Shown piece by piece: positions 44,165-52,534 of a stretch of 64,000 nucleotides of DNA. The stretch is from positions 62,001-126,000 of the forward strand of contig CAWFAI010000009.1 in NCBI GenBank assembly GCA_963813725.1, read 5' to 3'. The first letter of the stretch is position 1; every line of letters begins with the position of its first letter. The DNA comes from VGBV01 sp963813725. GTDB lineage: Bacteria; Actinomycetota; Thermoleophilia; Solirubrobacterales; 70-9. Position numbers and translations under genes: made by a program. Under the pieces are notes generated by a model. The model was not told the origin of the DNA. It was given only the letters and a program-made list of their open reading frames with translations, and ran no database searches.

Positions 44165-45048
44165 AGGCTGGCGAGTGCTGCGGCCCCGAGGCGCAGCGGT
44201 CCTGCTGCGATCCCGAGGACAAGAGCGAGTGCTGCGGTGCCACCGACGGCAGCTGCGGCTGCGGCAAAGGCAAGCCCCCCGGTGACGTCCAGTCGGCGGT
44301 GCGCGAGCGATATGCGGCGGCGGCAGGCTTGGTCAGCGACGGCAACGACGCGATCGAGGTGGAGAGCGTCTCGTGTTGCGGCCCGACGGACATCACCAAG
44401 ACCCAGGAAGGGTTCGAGGACTTCGGCGCTGCGCTCTACTCGGGCGCCGATCGCGACCGGCTACCCGACGCCGCAAAGTTGGGGTCGCTCGGCTGCGGCA
44501 ACCCGACCGCGGTCGCTGATCTGCACGAGGGCGAGATCGTCCTCGACCTCGGGTGCGGTGGGGGAATCGACGTCCTCCTTTCCGCCGAACGCGTCGGCGA
44601 AACGGGAAAGGCATACGGCCTGGACATGACCGACGAGATGCTGGAGCTGGCACAACGCAACCAGCGGGAGGTCGCCGCCGAGAACGTCGAGTTCCTCAAG
44701 GGGACGATCGAGGACATTCCGCTGCCGGACGACTCCATCGACGTGATCATCTCCAACTGCGTAATCAACCTCTCCGCCGACAAGCCAGCGGTCTTTCGCG
44801 AGGCGGCGCGGGTGCTCCAGCCGGGGGGCCGCTTCGCGGTCAGCGACATCGTGGCCGACCCCGACATGGATGAGGCCACCCGCGAGGACATGGAGCAGTG
44901 GACAGGGTGCATAGCAGGCGCGCTGACGCGCGATCGGTACGAGCGCGAGCTGAGCGCTGCCGGCTTCGACCAGGTCGAGGTCATCGAGACCCACCGAGTG
45001 CACGAGCACGCGGGGTCGGCGATCGTGCGGGCGAGGCTGTCGGCGTGA
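44152..45048 (+). CDS. arsM: Arsenite S-adenosylmethionine methyltransferase
   Basis: ArsM methylates arsenite to mono- and di-methyl forms. The 298-residue protein has the SAM motif EIVLDLGCGGGIDVLLSA, GLDMTDEMLELAQRN, and the two conserved cysteines in SNCVINLSADKP (Cys203) and WTGCIAGALTRDRYERE (Cys253), 50 residues apart as in known ArsM. The N-terminal 80 residues are cysteine-rich (ECC, SCC, ECC, CGC, SCC), probably an added arsenic-binding region. ATG 44152 overlaps arsR; the stop overlaps the next gene start (GTGA). Confidence 0.93.
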   Translation: MAEVKAGECCGPEAQRSCCDPEDKSECCGATDGSCGCGKGKPPGDVQSAVRERYAAAAGLVSDGNDAIEVESVSCCGPTDITKTQEGFEDFGAALYSGADRDRLPDAAKLGSLGCGNPTAVADLHEGEIVLDLGCGGGIDVLLSAERVGETGKAYGLDMTDEMLELAQRNQREVAAENVEFLKGTIEDIPLPDDSIDVIISNCVINLSADKPAVFREAARVLQPGGRFAVSDIVADPDMDEATREDMEQWTGCIAGALTRDRYERELSAAGFDQVEVIETHRVHEHAGSAIVRARLSA

Positions 45049-45872
45049 GCCAAGCGACCGAGCTGCTCAAGGATCCCCAGCAGCTCTACCTCGATTGGGA
45101 GCACGCGCACTGGGCCGCCCAGGACATCGACTTGAGTCGGGACCCGGCGGACTGGGCTGGAATCGAGCCGGGAGAACGCGAGCTGCTCAGCTTCGCGCTC
45201 AGCTCGCTGATGGTGGCCGAGGAGCGGATCTCGACCCAGTTCTGCGGGCTCGTGCTGGCGCAGGACGACGAGGAGGAAGGCAGCTACCTCTCCACACAGC
45301 TCGTCGACGAGGTTCGCCACCTGCAGTTCTACGCGCGCTTCCAGGACGAGGTCGTCGCCGATCCGGCCGCGATCGGCGCCCACGTCGCTCAGGCGAGGGA
45401 GTTCCTCGCCGAACCGTTCAAGCGGATCTTCGACGATGCGCTCGTCAAGGCCCACGATCGCCTGCGACTCGACCCCGCTGACCGAGAGGCCAAGGTCGAT
45501 TTCGTGACGATCTACCACATGGTGATCGAGGGCACCCTCGGCCTTGTCACCTCGCACTTCCTGCTGGGTCTGCTGGAGGAGCGCGAGCTGTTGCCTGGCT
45601 TCGCTGACGGCTACGGACGGATCGCGGCCGACGAGCAGCGCCACATTGCGTACGGGACCTGGTTCCTGCGCGAGGCGGTGCGCGCCGACCCCTCGATGGA
45701 GGAAGCCATCCGCGCCCGTCTGCTGGACCTCCTGCCGTCGGTTGCCGAGTCCCTGGCGCCGCCGAGCGAGGGAGCGTTCGATGCGCTGGGCGTGGACGAA
45801 GGGGCCCTGGCCGAGTTCGGGTTGAACGCCCTGAACCGCCGGCTGGCCCTGATCGGCGTATCGCTCGACTGA
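45045..45872 (+). CDS. Ferritin-like diiron protein of the R2 / R2lox group, in the arsenic operon
   Basis: The 275-residue helical protein carries a full carboxylate-bridged dimetal set: Glu59/60 in SSLMVAEERIST, Glu89 and His92 in QLVDEVRHLQFY, Glu162 in MVIEGTLGLVT, and Glu197 and His200 in AADEQRHIAYG. This fits ribonucleotide-reductase R2-like proteins, especially the ligand-binding oxidase (R2lox) or class Ic type. No NrdA partner is near. GTG 45045 overlaps the arsM stop, so it is translated with ArsM. A role in oxidising methylated or other arsenic species is an inference from context. Confidence 0.85.
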   Translation: MSQATELLKDPQQLYLDWEHAHWAAQDIDLSRDPADWAGIEPGERELLSFALSSLMVAEERISTQFCGLVLAQDDEEEGSYLSTQLVDEVRHLQFYARFQDEVVADPAAIGAHVAQAREFLAEPFKRIFDDALVKAHDRLRLDPADREAKVDFVTIYHMVIEGTLGLVTSHFLLGLLEERELLPGFADGYGRIAADEQRHIAYGTWFLREAVRADPSMEEAIRARLLDLLPSVAESLAPPSEGAFDALGVDEGALAEFGLNALNRRLALIGVSLD

Positions 45873-45969
45873 GCGGCTGCTGAGCTGCGGGTAGCCTTGG
45901 CCCGGATGTGACGACCAAGGAGATGGCCGCTACTCGGCCCGGGGGCCTGCTTCGAGTGGAGGAAGAAAG

Positions 45970-46371
45970 CTAGTCCCGCAACCCGGCGGCCTCGAGGGCG
46001 TCAGCGTGACTCAGGAAGCCCTCGATCTTCGTCAACCTGCCCCGTCGGACCGTGTGGACCCAGCCCATCTCGGATGCGAGCTCCACCCCGCTCTCGCGCC
46101 CGCGCGCTTGCAGCTGCCCAAGGGCGAGAACCCGGTCGCCGAGATCGCGGAATTCGCTCCAGTCGAAGCTGAATGACTCGAAGGTCTCGAAAGAGTCGGC
46201 GTACCACGCCCTGAAACCCGCGTGGCCTCGGTAGACGTTTCCCTCAGCACCCCCGACGATCGCGGAGTGAAGCTCGGCCTCCGGATCCAGGTGGGAGACG
46301 ATCTCATCCACGTCGCCGCGCGAAAACGCCTCGTATAGCCCTTGGACCAAGACCACGTTTGCTTGGGACAT
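45970..46371 (-). CDS. SnoaL-like (NTF2 fold) small protein
   Basis: The 133-residue product has the SnoaL/NTF2 pattern: MSQANVVLVQGLYEAFSRGD, VDEIVSHLDPEAELHSAIVG, YRGHAGFRAWYADSFETFES, and the closing LSHADALEAAGLRD. These cone-shaped folds act as isomerases, hydrolases or binding proteins; no catalytic residue pair is clear here. The ATG shares its A with the stop of the upstream paralogue (TGATG), so the two are coupled. Substrate unknown. Confidence 0.82.
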   Translation of the reverse strand: MSQANVVLVQGLYEAFSRGDVDEIVSHLDPEAELHSAIVGGAEGNVYRGHAGFRAWYADSFETFESFSFDWSEFRDLGDRVLALGQLQARGRESGVELASEMGWVHTVRRGRLTKIEGFLSHADALEAAGLRD

Positions 46372-46763
46372 CACTCGTTCAGCCCAGCCGCTTCCAGGGC
46401 CTGGGCGCGTTCCGGAAAGGCCTCGGTCCGCACAGCGATGCCGTCGCGAAACGAGTCGACCATCCACGAGTGATTCTCCACCTGGGCCCCACTCCCGCGA
46501 ATGCGGCCGCGCTGGACGACCGCGGAGAAGACCTTGTCGCCTGCATCGATGATCTCCGTGACCTCGATCGTGAGCCCTTCGAAGGACTCAACCCATGACA
46601 TCACCCACTGCCGTCCGGCATCTCCCTGGTATGTCCCCGCGTCGGGCATCTCCGAAGTCGTCACGAACTCCCAGTCGTCGGCGACGTCCGCCATGCGGCT
46701 GAAGTCGCCGCGCGCAAATTCCTCGTACCTCCTCCGAACCGACTCGACGTTTCGCTCTGACAT
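46371..46763 (-). CDS. SnoaL-like (NTF2 fold) small protein
   Basis: This 130-residue paralogue starts MSERNVESVRRRYEEFARGD and ends ERAQALEAAGLNE, sharing the family tail. The middle (TTSEMPDAGTYQGDAGRQWV, VQRGRIRGSGAQVENHSWMV) is diverged from its neighbour. A GGGGATACTGGGTG box, also found before other copies, lies just upstream on the coding strand, suggesting a short-leader promoter. ATG 46763 was preferred to the GTG two codons earlier because it leaves room for transcription start. Confidence 0.82.
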   Translation of the reverse strand: MSERNVESVRRRYEEFARGDFSRMADVADDWEFVTTSEMPDAGTYQGDAGRQWVMSWVESFEGLTIEVTEIIDAGDKVFSAVVQRGRIRGSGAQVENHSWMVDSFRDGIAVRTEAFPERAQALEAAGLNE

Positions 46764-46814
46764 CTCCACCCAGTATCCCCTTGCGAGGCCGAGCGGGTGG
46801 CCTGGGCCGAAGAG

Positions 46815-47660
46815 TCAGCGCAGCGATGGACCAGCCAGGGAGCGAGGCTGATCCACGGGTCGCTCCGCCGGGCTCGTGTCTGCGGCGAGAGCTTGAGACT
46901 CGGCGCCCAGCGCGTGCAGGCCGCCGTCGACGTGCAGCACCTCGCCGCTGATTCCCCGGGCGAGGTCGGAGAGCAGGAACAGGGCCGCGTCCGCCACGGG
47001 GGCGGGGTCGGCCGGGTCCCAGCCGAGCGGGGCCATGCGCTGCCACTGGCCGGCGAGCTGCTCGAAGCCGGGGATGCCGCTGGCGGCCGGGGTCCCGATC
47101 GGTCCGGCGGAGATGAGGTTGGCGCGGATGCGGAGGGCACCGAGGTCGCGAGCGAGGTAGCGGTTGACGGCCTCCAGCGCCGCCTTGGAGACGCCCATCC
47201 AGTCGTAGGCCGGCCAGGCGACCGAGGCGTCGAAGTCGAGCCCGACGAAGCCGCCTCCGTCATCCATCAGTGGAGCGAGATGCCTCGCCATCGCGGCGTA
47301 GGAGTAGGCGCTGGTCTGGAATGCGGTGGCGGCGCTCTCGTACGGGGTCTGCAGAAAGCCGCCGCCGATCGCGTCGGGCGGGGCGAAGGCGACGGCGTGG
47401 AGGGCCCCGTCGAGGCCGCCCCAGCGCTCGCCGACCTCGGTGACGATGCGCTCCCAGTCGTGCTCGGCGTTGACGTCGAGCTCGAGCACCTCGACGGGAT
47501 CGGGCAGACGAGCGGCGGCGCGCTCGGTCATCCGCCGCGTGCGCCCGAAGCCGGTCAGCAGCAGCTCGGCCCCGGCCTCCTGGGCGCGCTCGGCGACGGC
47601 GAAGGCGATGCTCCGCTTGGTGAGAACGCCGGTGAGCAGCAGGCGCTTGCCGGCGAGCAT
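46815..47660 (-). CDS. fabI: Enoyl-[acyl-carrier-protein] reductase (NADH)
   Basis: FabI/InhA-type SDR performs the last reduction of each FAS II cycle. The 281-residue protein shows GKRLLLTGVLTKRSIAFAVA (the FabI nucleotide loop), LDVNAEHDWERIV, HAVAFAPPDA, and the catalytic Tyr-Lys region WPAYDWMGVSKAALEAVNRY. RANLISAGPIGTPAASGIPG and SGEVLHVDGGLHALG follow. A 30-residue Ser/Pro-rich tail is extra. It is the last gene of the fab operon, its start sharing a base with the MaoC-like stop. Confidence 0.92.
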   Translation of the reverse strand: MLAGKRLLLTGVLTKRSIAFAVAERAQEAGAELLLTGFGRTRRMTERAAARLPDPVEVLELDVNAEHDWERIVTEVGERWGGLDGALHAVAFAPPDAIGGGFLQTPYESAATAFQTSAYSYAAMARHLAPLMDDGGGFVGLDFDASVAWPAYDWMGVSKAALEAVNRYLARDLGALRIRANLISAGPIGTPAASGIPGFEQLAGQWQRMAPLGWDPADPAPVADAALFLLSDLARGISGEVLHVDGGLHALGAESQALAADTSPAERPVDQPRSLAGPSLR

Positions 47661-48220
47661 CAGACCAGCAGCCTTCCGTCCTGGATCGGCGAGAGCTCGT
47701 CGCCGGGCGGCGTGGTTGAGCGCCCGTCGGCTCCATTGGCCGCAGCAGCCCGGGACCGTTCGGCGCTCGCCTCATCCTGCGGGCGGCGCCGCCAGATGGC
47801 CTGCAGCTCGGCGCGGAGCGCCGTGCGCCCCTCGCCGCCGAGCACCTTCCAGTCGATCGTGACCAGGCCGGTGGCGTCGTCGAGGGGGCGCAGCCGCGCG
47901 ACCTCGCCGCGGACCCGGATCGTCTCGCCGATCCGCACCGGGCGCTTGAAGCGCACCGAGTCGATGCCCCGCAGCGCGACGATCCGCTCGGGGTCGATCG
48001 GCGCCAGGCCGAGCGAGTAGGAGAGCACGAGCATGCCGTGGGCGACGCGGGCGCCGAAGGGGCCGGCGGCCGCCCAGTCTGCGTCGGCGTGCTGGGGATG
48101 CCAGTCGCCGGTCAGCGCCGAGAACGAGACCAGGTCGGCCTCGGTCACGGTTCGCCCGGCCGTCTCGAAGGACTCCCCGCCGGAGAGCTGGTCGAAGTAG
48201 AGCGAGAGCGGCGCGCTCAC
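47660..48220 (-). CDS. MaoC-like (hot-dog) acyl dehydratase
   Basis: The 186-residue protein has the hot-dog hydratase pattern: YFDQLSGGESFETAGRTVTE, LVSFSALTGDWHPQHADADW (catalytic Asp/His), GPFGARVAHGMLVLSYSLGL. In this operon no fabZ or fabA is present, so it is the best candidate for the 3-hydroxyacyl-ACP dehydratase step, like HadB in mycobacteria; that is inference. The last 45 residues are low-complexity. Start overlaps the SGNH hydrolase stop. Confidence 0.85.
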   Translation of the reverse strand: MSAPLSLYFDQLSGGESFETAGRTVTEADLVSFSALTGDWHPQHADADWAAAGPFGARVAHGMLVLSYSLGLAPIDPERIVALRGIDSVRFKRPVRIGETIRVRGEVARLRPLDDATGLVTIDWKVLGGEGRTALRAELQAIWRRRPQDEASAERSRAAAANGADGRSTTPPGDELSPIQDGRLLV

Positions 48221-48912
48221 GGCTCCACCCGCAGGTTGGAGCCCGTGTACGCCTGCAGCAGGCGCTCGAAGGCCGACGCGGCCCGAGCGTGTCCCGCGTG
48301 CGACGCGTGCAGGCCGTCATCGCAGAAGTTCCCCGGCTCGGACAGGCCGGGATGAGCCGCGACGTCGAGGCAGGGGATTCCGCGCTCGGCCGCGATCTTC
48401 CTGACCCGCCCGTTGACGTCCTCGATCCCGGCTGTTACCCGCGCCCTGGTGCGGGGACCGAGCGAGACGAAGCTCCATTGCTCGGGGAAGGTGGCGGTGA
48501 AGAGCAGGGCGCCGGGTACGGCCTCGCTGAGGAAGTCGAAGCCCCATTCGAGGTTGGTGGCGGTCAGATCGGGGTCGGGGCGGGTTGTCCGCAGGACGTC
48601 GTTGGCGCCGGCGATGAGGCTGACCAGGTCGGGCTCGATCTCGATCGCCGCCTCGAGCTGCTCCAGCGCCTCCGCGCTCGTCGCGCCCTCCCAGGCGAGG
48701 TTGCGGTAGAGCAGGTCGGGCGTGCGCTTGCGCAGCGACGCCGCCAGGCGATCGGCCCAGCAGACGCCGGGCTCGCTGCCGGTGCCGGCGGTGAAGCTGT
48801 CGCCGATCGCGGCGAAGCTCCGGAACCCGTCCCTGGGCGGCGGGCCATCCCGGCGAGCCCGGTCCGGGCTCTCGAGCGCAGCGGGCAGCGCCTGGTCGCC
48901 GCCGGCGATCAT
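48217..48912 (-). CDS. SGNH/GDSL-family hydrolase
   Basis: The 231-residue product has the SGNH blocks: block I SFAAIGDSFTAGTGSE with the nucleophile Ser, block III IAGANDVLRTTRPD with Asn, and block V DDGLHASHAGHARAASAFER with Asp/His. No signal peptide is seen, so it probably acts inside the cell, for example on acyl-ACP, acyl-CoA or lipid esters. It is embedded in the fab operon with 4-base overlaps on both sides, which is unusual for this family. Confidence 0.88.
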   Translation of the reverse strand: MIAGGDQALPAALESPDRARRDGPPPRDGFRSFAAIGDSFTAGTGSEPGVCWADRLAASLRKRTPDLLYRNLAWEGATSAEALEQLEAAIEIEPDLVSLIAGANDVLRTTRPDPDLTATNLEWGFDFLSEAVPGALLFTATFPEQWSFVSLGPRTRARVTAGIEDVNGRVRKIAAERGIPCLDVAAHPGLSEPGNFCDDGLHASHAGHARAASAFERLLQAYTGSNLRVEP

Positions 48913-50316
48913 CGTGTCTCCAGGGCGGCCAGCGCCCAGATCAGCCGGTCTCGCGTGCCGTCGGGCTCGACCACCTCGTCGACGAAGCCGCCGGACGCGG
49001 CGGCCTCTGCGTTGAGGTGGCGCTCGGCGTACTCGCGCGCGACGCGCTCGCGCTCATGCGCGCTCGCGCCCTCGAGCGCGCGGCGTTCGGTGATCGCGAC
49101 GGCCTCGCCGGCGGCCATGATCCCGATCTCGGCCTGCGGGCCAGGCGAAGACGAGGTCGGCGCCGAGGTCGCGCGAGTTCATCGTGATCGCGGCGCCGCC
49201 GAAGGCCTTGCGGACGATCAGCGTCAGCTTCGGCACGCTCGCCGAGGCGAACGCGCGCAGCAGCCCCGCCCCGTGGCGGATGACGCCCGCGCGCTCCTGG
49301 CGGCTGCCCGGCATGAAGCCCGGGGTGTCGACCACGACCAGCAGCGGCAGGCCGAAGCGCTCGCAGCGGTCGATGAAGGCGGCGGCCTTCTCGGCGCCCG
49401 CGGCGTCGATGACGCCGCCGAGGCGGCGGGGCTGGTTCGCGATCAGGCCCAGCGGGCGGCCCTCGACTCGGCAGAGGCCGGTGACCATGTTCGGGGCCCA
49501 GCGCGGCGAGAGCTCGAGCAGGCTGTCCTCGTCGACGACCCGGCCGACCAGGTCGCGGACGTCATAGACCCGCCTCGACTCGGCCGGGACCACCGACGCG
49601 GGATCCCCGACGGCGGCGACGGGAGCCGCGAGCGGGGCGGGCTGGCCGACGCTCTGAGGCAGGAAGCCGAGCAGCGAGCGCGTCGCCTCGATCGCCTCGG
49701 CGATCCCCTCGGTCGCGATCTGGGCGACCCCGCTGCGCCCCTGCACGCGGGGCCCGCCGAGCTGCTCCATCGTCACCTCCTCGCCAAGCGCGGCGCGGAC
49801 CACCTTGGGCCCGGTGAGGAACATCCGTCCCTCGGCGGCCATGATCACGAAGTCGGTGAGCGCGGGCGAGTAGGCGCCGCCGCCGGCGGAGACCCCGGCG
49901 ATCACCGAGATCTGCGGCACCTGCTGCGAGAGCTCGACCGTGCGGCGGAAGATGCGGCCGTAGCCGCCGAGCGCGGCGTGCCCCTCCTGCAGCCGGGCCC
50001 CGCCCGACTCGACGAAGCTGACCACGGGCGAGCGCGAGCGCTCCGCGAGCTCGAGAACCCGCACGATCGAGTCAGCGTGTGACTCGCCGAGGCTGCCGCC
50101 CAGAAAGCCCGCGTCCTGGGCGTAGGTGAAGACGGTGCGGCCTCCCACCCGGCCGGCTCCCGCGAGCACGCCGTCCCCGGGCTCGGCACGATCGCCGATC
50201 GCGTCGCTGATGACCCCGGTTCTGATCAGCTCCAGGGAACCGGGGTCGCAGAGCGCCTCGAGCCGCCCCAGCGCGTCGCCGGCCGGCGCCCTCTCCTTGA
50301 CGGCGAGGCCGCTCAC
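48909..50316 (-). CDS. Acyl-CoA carboxylase carboxyltransferase (AccD/AccA-type), fused in frame to FabF, frameshifted near C-terminus
   Basis: Biotin-dependent carboxyltransferases make malonyl-CoA for FAS II. The beta half shows FTYAQDAGFLGGSLGESHAD, SFVESGGARLQEGHAALGGY and SVIAGVSAGGGAYSPALTDF; the alpha half shows DTPGFMPGSRQERAGVIRHG and KAFGGAAITMNSRDLGADLV. One indel near 49140 moves the last part (AEIGIMAAGEAVAITERRAL and GGFVDEVVEPDGTRDRLIWA) to another frame. The frame is continuous with fabF upstream. GTG 50316, preceded by GAGGG, could be its own start; otherwise the two enzymes are one protein of about 870 residues. Confidence 0.85.
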
Positions 50317-51516
50317 GTCGGCCCTCAGGCAGAGCACGGCGTTGTGTCCGCCGAAGCCGAAGGAGTTCGAGATCGCCACCGGGCGCCGGCCGTTGCCGTT
50401 CGCGAGCGGGCGAGCGGAGCCGGGGATGTAGTCGAGATCGAGCTCCTCGTCGGGCTCCGAATAGCCCAGGGTCGGAGGAGCGAGACGCTCGCGGAGCGCC
50501 TCGCAGGTCGCGATCGCCTCGACGGCGCCGGCGGCCCCCAGCAGGTGCCCGATCGCCGACTTGGTCGAGGAGACGGGAATCGTCTTCGCGTCGTCGCCGA
50601 GGGCGGCCTTCAGCGCCTGGGTCTCGGAGCGGTCGTTGAGCGGGGTCGAGGTCCCGTGCGCGTTCACGTAGTCGATCTCGCCGGGGCCCACCTCGGCGTC
50701 TGCGAGCGCCAGCGTGATCGCGCGCGCCGCGCCATCGCCCTCGGGATCGGGCGCGGTGAGATGGAAGGCGTCGGAGGTGGCCCCGTAGCCCAGCACCTCG
50801 GCCAGCGGCTCGGCGCCGCGCCGCTCAGCCGCCTCGGCCTCCTCGAGCACGAGGATGCCGGCGCCCTCGCCCATCACGAAGCCGTCGCGGCGGCGGTCGA
50901 AGGGACGGCTGATGCCGGACTCCGAGGTCGCCCCCATCGAGGTGAAGGCGGCCATCGCAAGCGGCGTCACGGCGGACTCGGCGCCGCCGGTGACGACGGC
51001 CTCGGCGTCGCCGGACTCGATCATCCGCACGGCGGAGCCGATCGCGTGGGCGCCGGCCGCGCAGGCCGAGACGACGCCGTAGGTCTGGCCGCGGAAGCCG
51101 TAACGCATTGCGAGCTGCGCCGCCGCCGCGTTGCCCATCAGCTGCGGCACCGACAGCGGGGAGACGGCCTTGGGGCCGCGCTCGCGGAGCACGTCGTGCT
51201 GGCGCTCGATCGAGTCGAGGCCGCCGATCCCGGTGCCGATCACGCAGCCGACCCCGTTCCCGTCGTAGGGGAGCTCGGCGTCCCACCCGGCCTGGCCGAG
51301 CGCCTCGACGCAGGCGGCAATCGCCAGCTGGGCGAAGCGGTCGCTGCGTCGCGCCTCCTTCACCGACATGAAATCCGTCGGCTCGAAGTCCGAGCAGAGC
51401 GCGAGGCCGTCTTCGACCGCGCACTCGCCCTGGGCCCAGCGGCGGTGGAGCGTCTCGGCGCCGACCCCGAGCGGGGTCACGGCTCCGAATCCGGTGATTA
51501 CGGCGCGGCGAGTCAT
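50317..51516 (-). CDS. fabF: 3-oxoacyl-ACP synthase II (KAS II)
   Basis: KAS II elongates acyl-ACP with malonyl-ACP. It shows MTRRAVITGFGAVTPLGVGA, the nucleophile Cys152 in GVVSACAAGAHAIGSAV, and the two active-site histidines in VNAHGTSTPLNDRSE and KSAIGHLLGAAGAVEA. NSFGFGGHNAVLCLRA is the normal end of KAS II. The reading frame does not stop there but runs on into a carboxyltransferase; I place the boundary at the internal GTG 50316. ATG 51516 overlaps the acpP stop (ATGA). Confidence 0.92.
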
Positions 51517-51758
51517 CCGGCCTTGGCGACCACCAGATCGATCGCCTCCCCGACCGTCTTCAGGTCCTTGACGTCTTCACCCTGAAGCTCGACCCCGAAC
51601 TCGTCCTCGACCACCTGGGAGAGCTCGACCAGGTCCAGTGAGTCGACGTCGAGCTGGTCGAAGGTCGCCTCGCGGGTCACGTCGCCCTCGGCGCCCATCT
51701 CCTTGAGCGCGGCGATGAGCTTCTCCTCGACCGACTCCGTTGTCGCTGCTGTTGCCAT
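51513..51758 (-). CDS. acpP: Acyl carrier protein
   Basis: The 81-residue acidic protein has the phosphopantetheine site DQLDVDSLDLVELSQVVEDE with Ser in DSL, and the helix II/III region GVELQGEDVKDLKTVGEAID. ATG 51758 follows AAGGAAACGAG. It lies between fabG and fabF. A short alanine/threonine N-terminal extension (MATAATTESV) precedes helix I. Confidence 0.95.
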   Translation of the reverse strand: MATAATTESVEEKLIAALKEMGAEGDVTREATFDQLDVDSLDLVELSQVVEDEFGVELQGEDVKDLKTVGEAIDLVVAKAG

Positions 51759-51805
51759 CTCGTTTCCTTTCTCGTTGATCGTTCGCTTGAAGTTGGTGGG
51801 GGCGC

Positions 51806-52534
51806 CTAGGCGCTCATGCCGCCGTCGACGGTGAGCGTGGTCCCGGTCACGTAGCCGGCCTCCTCGGAGGCGAGGAAGCGCACGCAGGCGGCGACCTCCT
51901 CCGGGGTCCCGGCCCGGCGAGCCGGGATGCGATCCATGAGGCCGTTGCTGAGGCCCTCGGTCATCCGCGTCTCCACCAGGCCGGGGGCGACCGCGTTCAC
52001 GGTCACACCGCGGCGCGCCACCTCGGCGGCGACGGTCTTGGTGAAGCCGATCAGGCCGGCCTTCGAGGCCGCGTAGTTCGCCTGGCCCGGATTGGCCCTG
52101 GGGCCGACGACCGAGGCGACGTTGACGACCCGGCCGAAGCGGGCCCGGATCATGGGGCCGAGCGCCGTGCGCACGGTGATGAAGGGGCCGGCCAGATTGG
52201 CGTCGATGACGCTGTGCCACTGCTCGTCGGAGAGCTGCGGGGCGAGGCCGTCGGCGCGCATGCCCGCGTTGTTGACCAGGCAGAGGACCGGCCCGAGCGC
52301 GTCGTCGGCGGCCTCGAACAGTCCCTTGACCGACTCGGAGTCGCTGACGTCGGCCTGCAGCACGAAGGCGCGGCCGCCTTCCCGTTCGATCCCGGCCGCG
52401 ACCTCCTCCGCCCCCTCGGCGTCGGAGCGGTAGTTGACGACCACCGGCCAACCCGCGTCGGCGAGGGCGCGGGCGCTGGCGGCGCCGATTCCGCGGCTGG
52501 CGCCGGTGACGAGCGCGCAACCCTCAGGCGGCAT
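51806..52534 (-). CDS. fabG: 3-oxoacyl-ACP reductase
   Basis: The 242-residue SDR shows CALVTGASRGIGAASARALA (NADP-binding), LVNNAGMRADGL, VVNVASVVGPRANPGQANYA with catalytic Ser, Tyr and Lys (NYAASKAG), and VTGTTLTVDGGMSA at the end. Place between fabH and acpP supports FabG over other SDRs. Its start overlaps the fabH stop by 11 bases. Confidence 0.94.
   Translation of the reverse strand: MPPEGCALVTGASRGIGAASARALADAGWPVVVNYRSDAEGAEEVAAGIEREGGRAFVLQADVSDSESVKGLFEAADDALGPVLCLVNNAGMRADGLAPQLSDEQWHSVIDANLAGPFITVRTALGPMIRARFGRVVNVASVVGPRANPGQANYAASKAGLIGFTKTVAAEVARRGVTVNAVAPGLVETRMTEGLSNGLMDRIPARRAGTPEEVAACVRFLASEEAGYVTGTTLTVDGGMSA

Noticed and set aside
45045..45872. Ribonucleotide reductase beta subunit for DNA synthesis
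   Set aside because: Possible by sequence, but there is no alpha subunit nearby and the gene is co-translated with arsM, so an arsenic-linked or R2lox-type role is preferred.
48289..50082. 597-codon plus-strand frame over the SGNH and carboxyltransferase genes
   Set aside because: Shadow ORF; the minus-strand enzymes carry all the conserved motifs.
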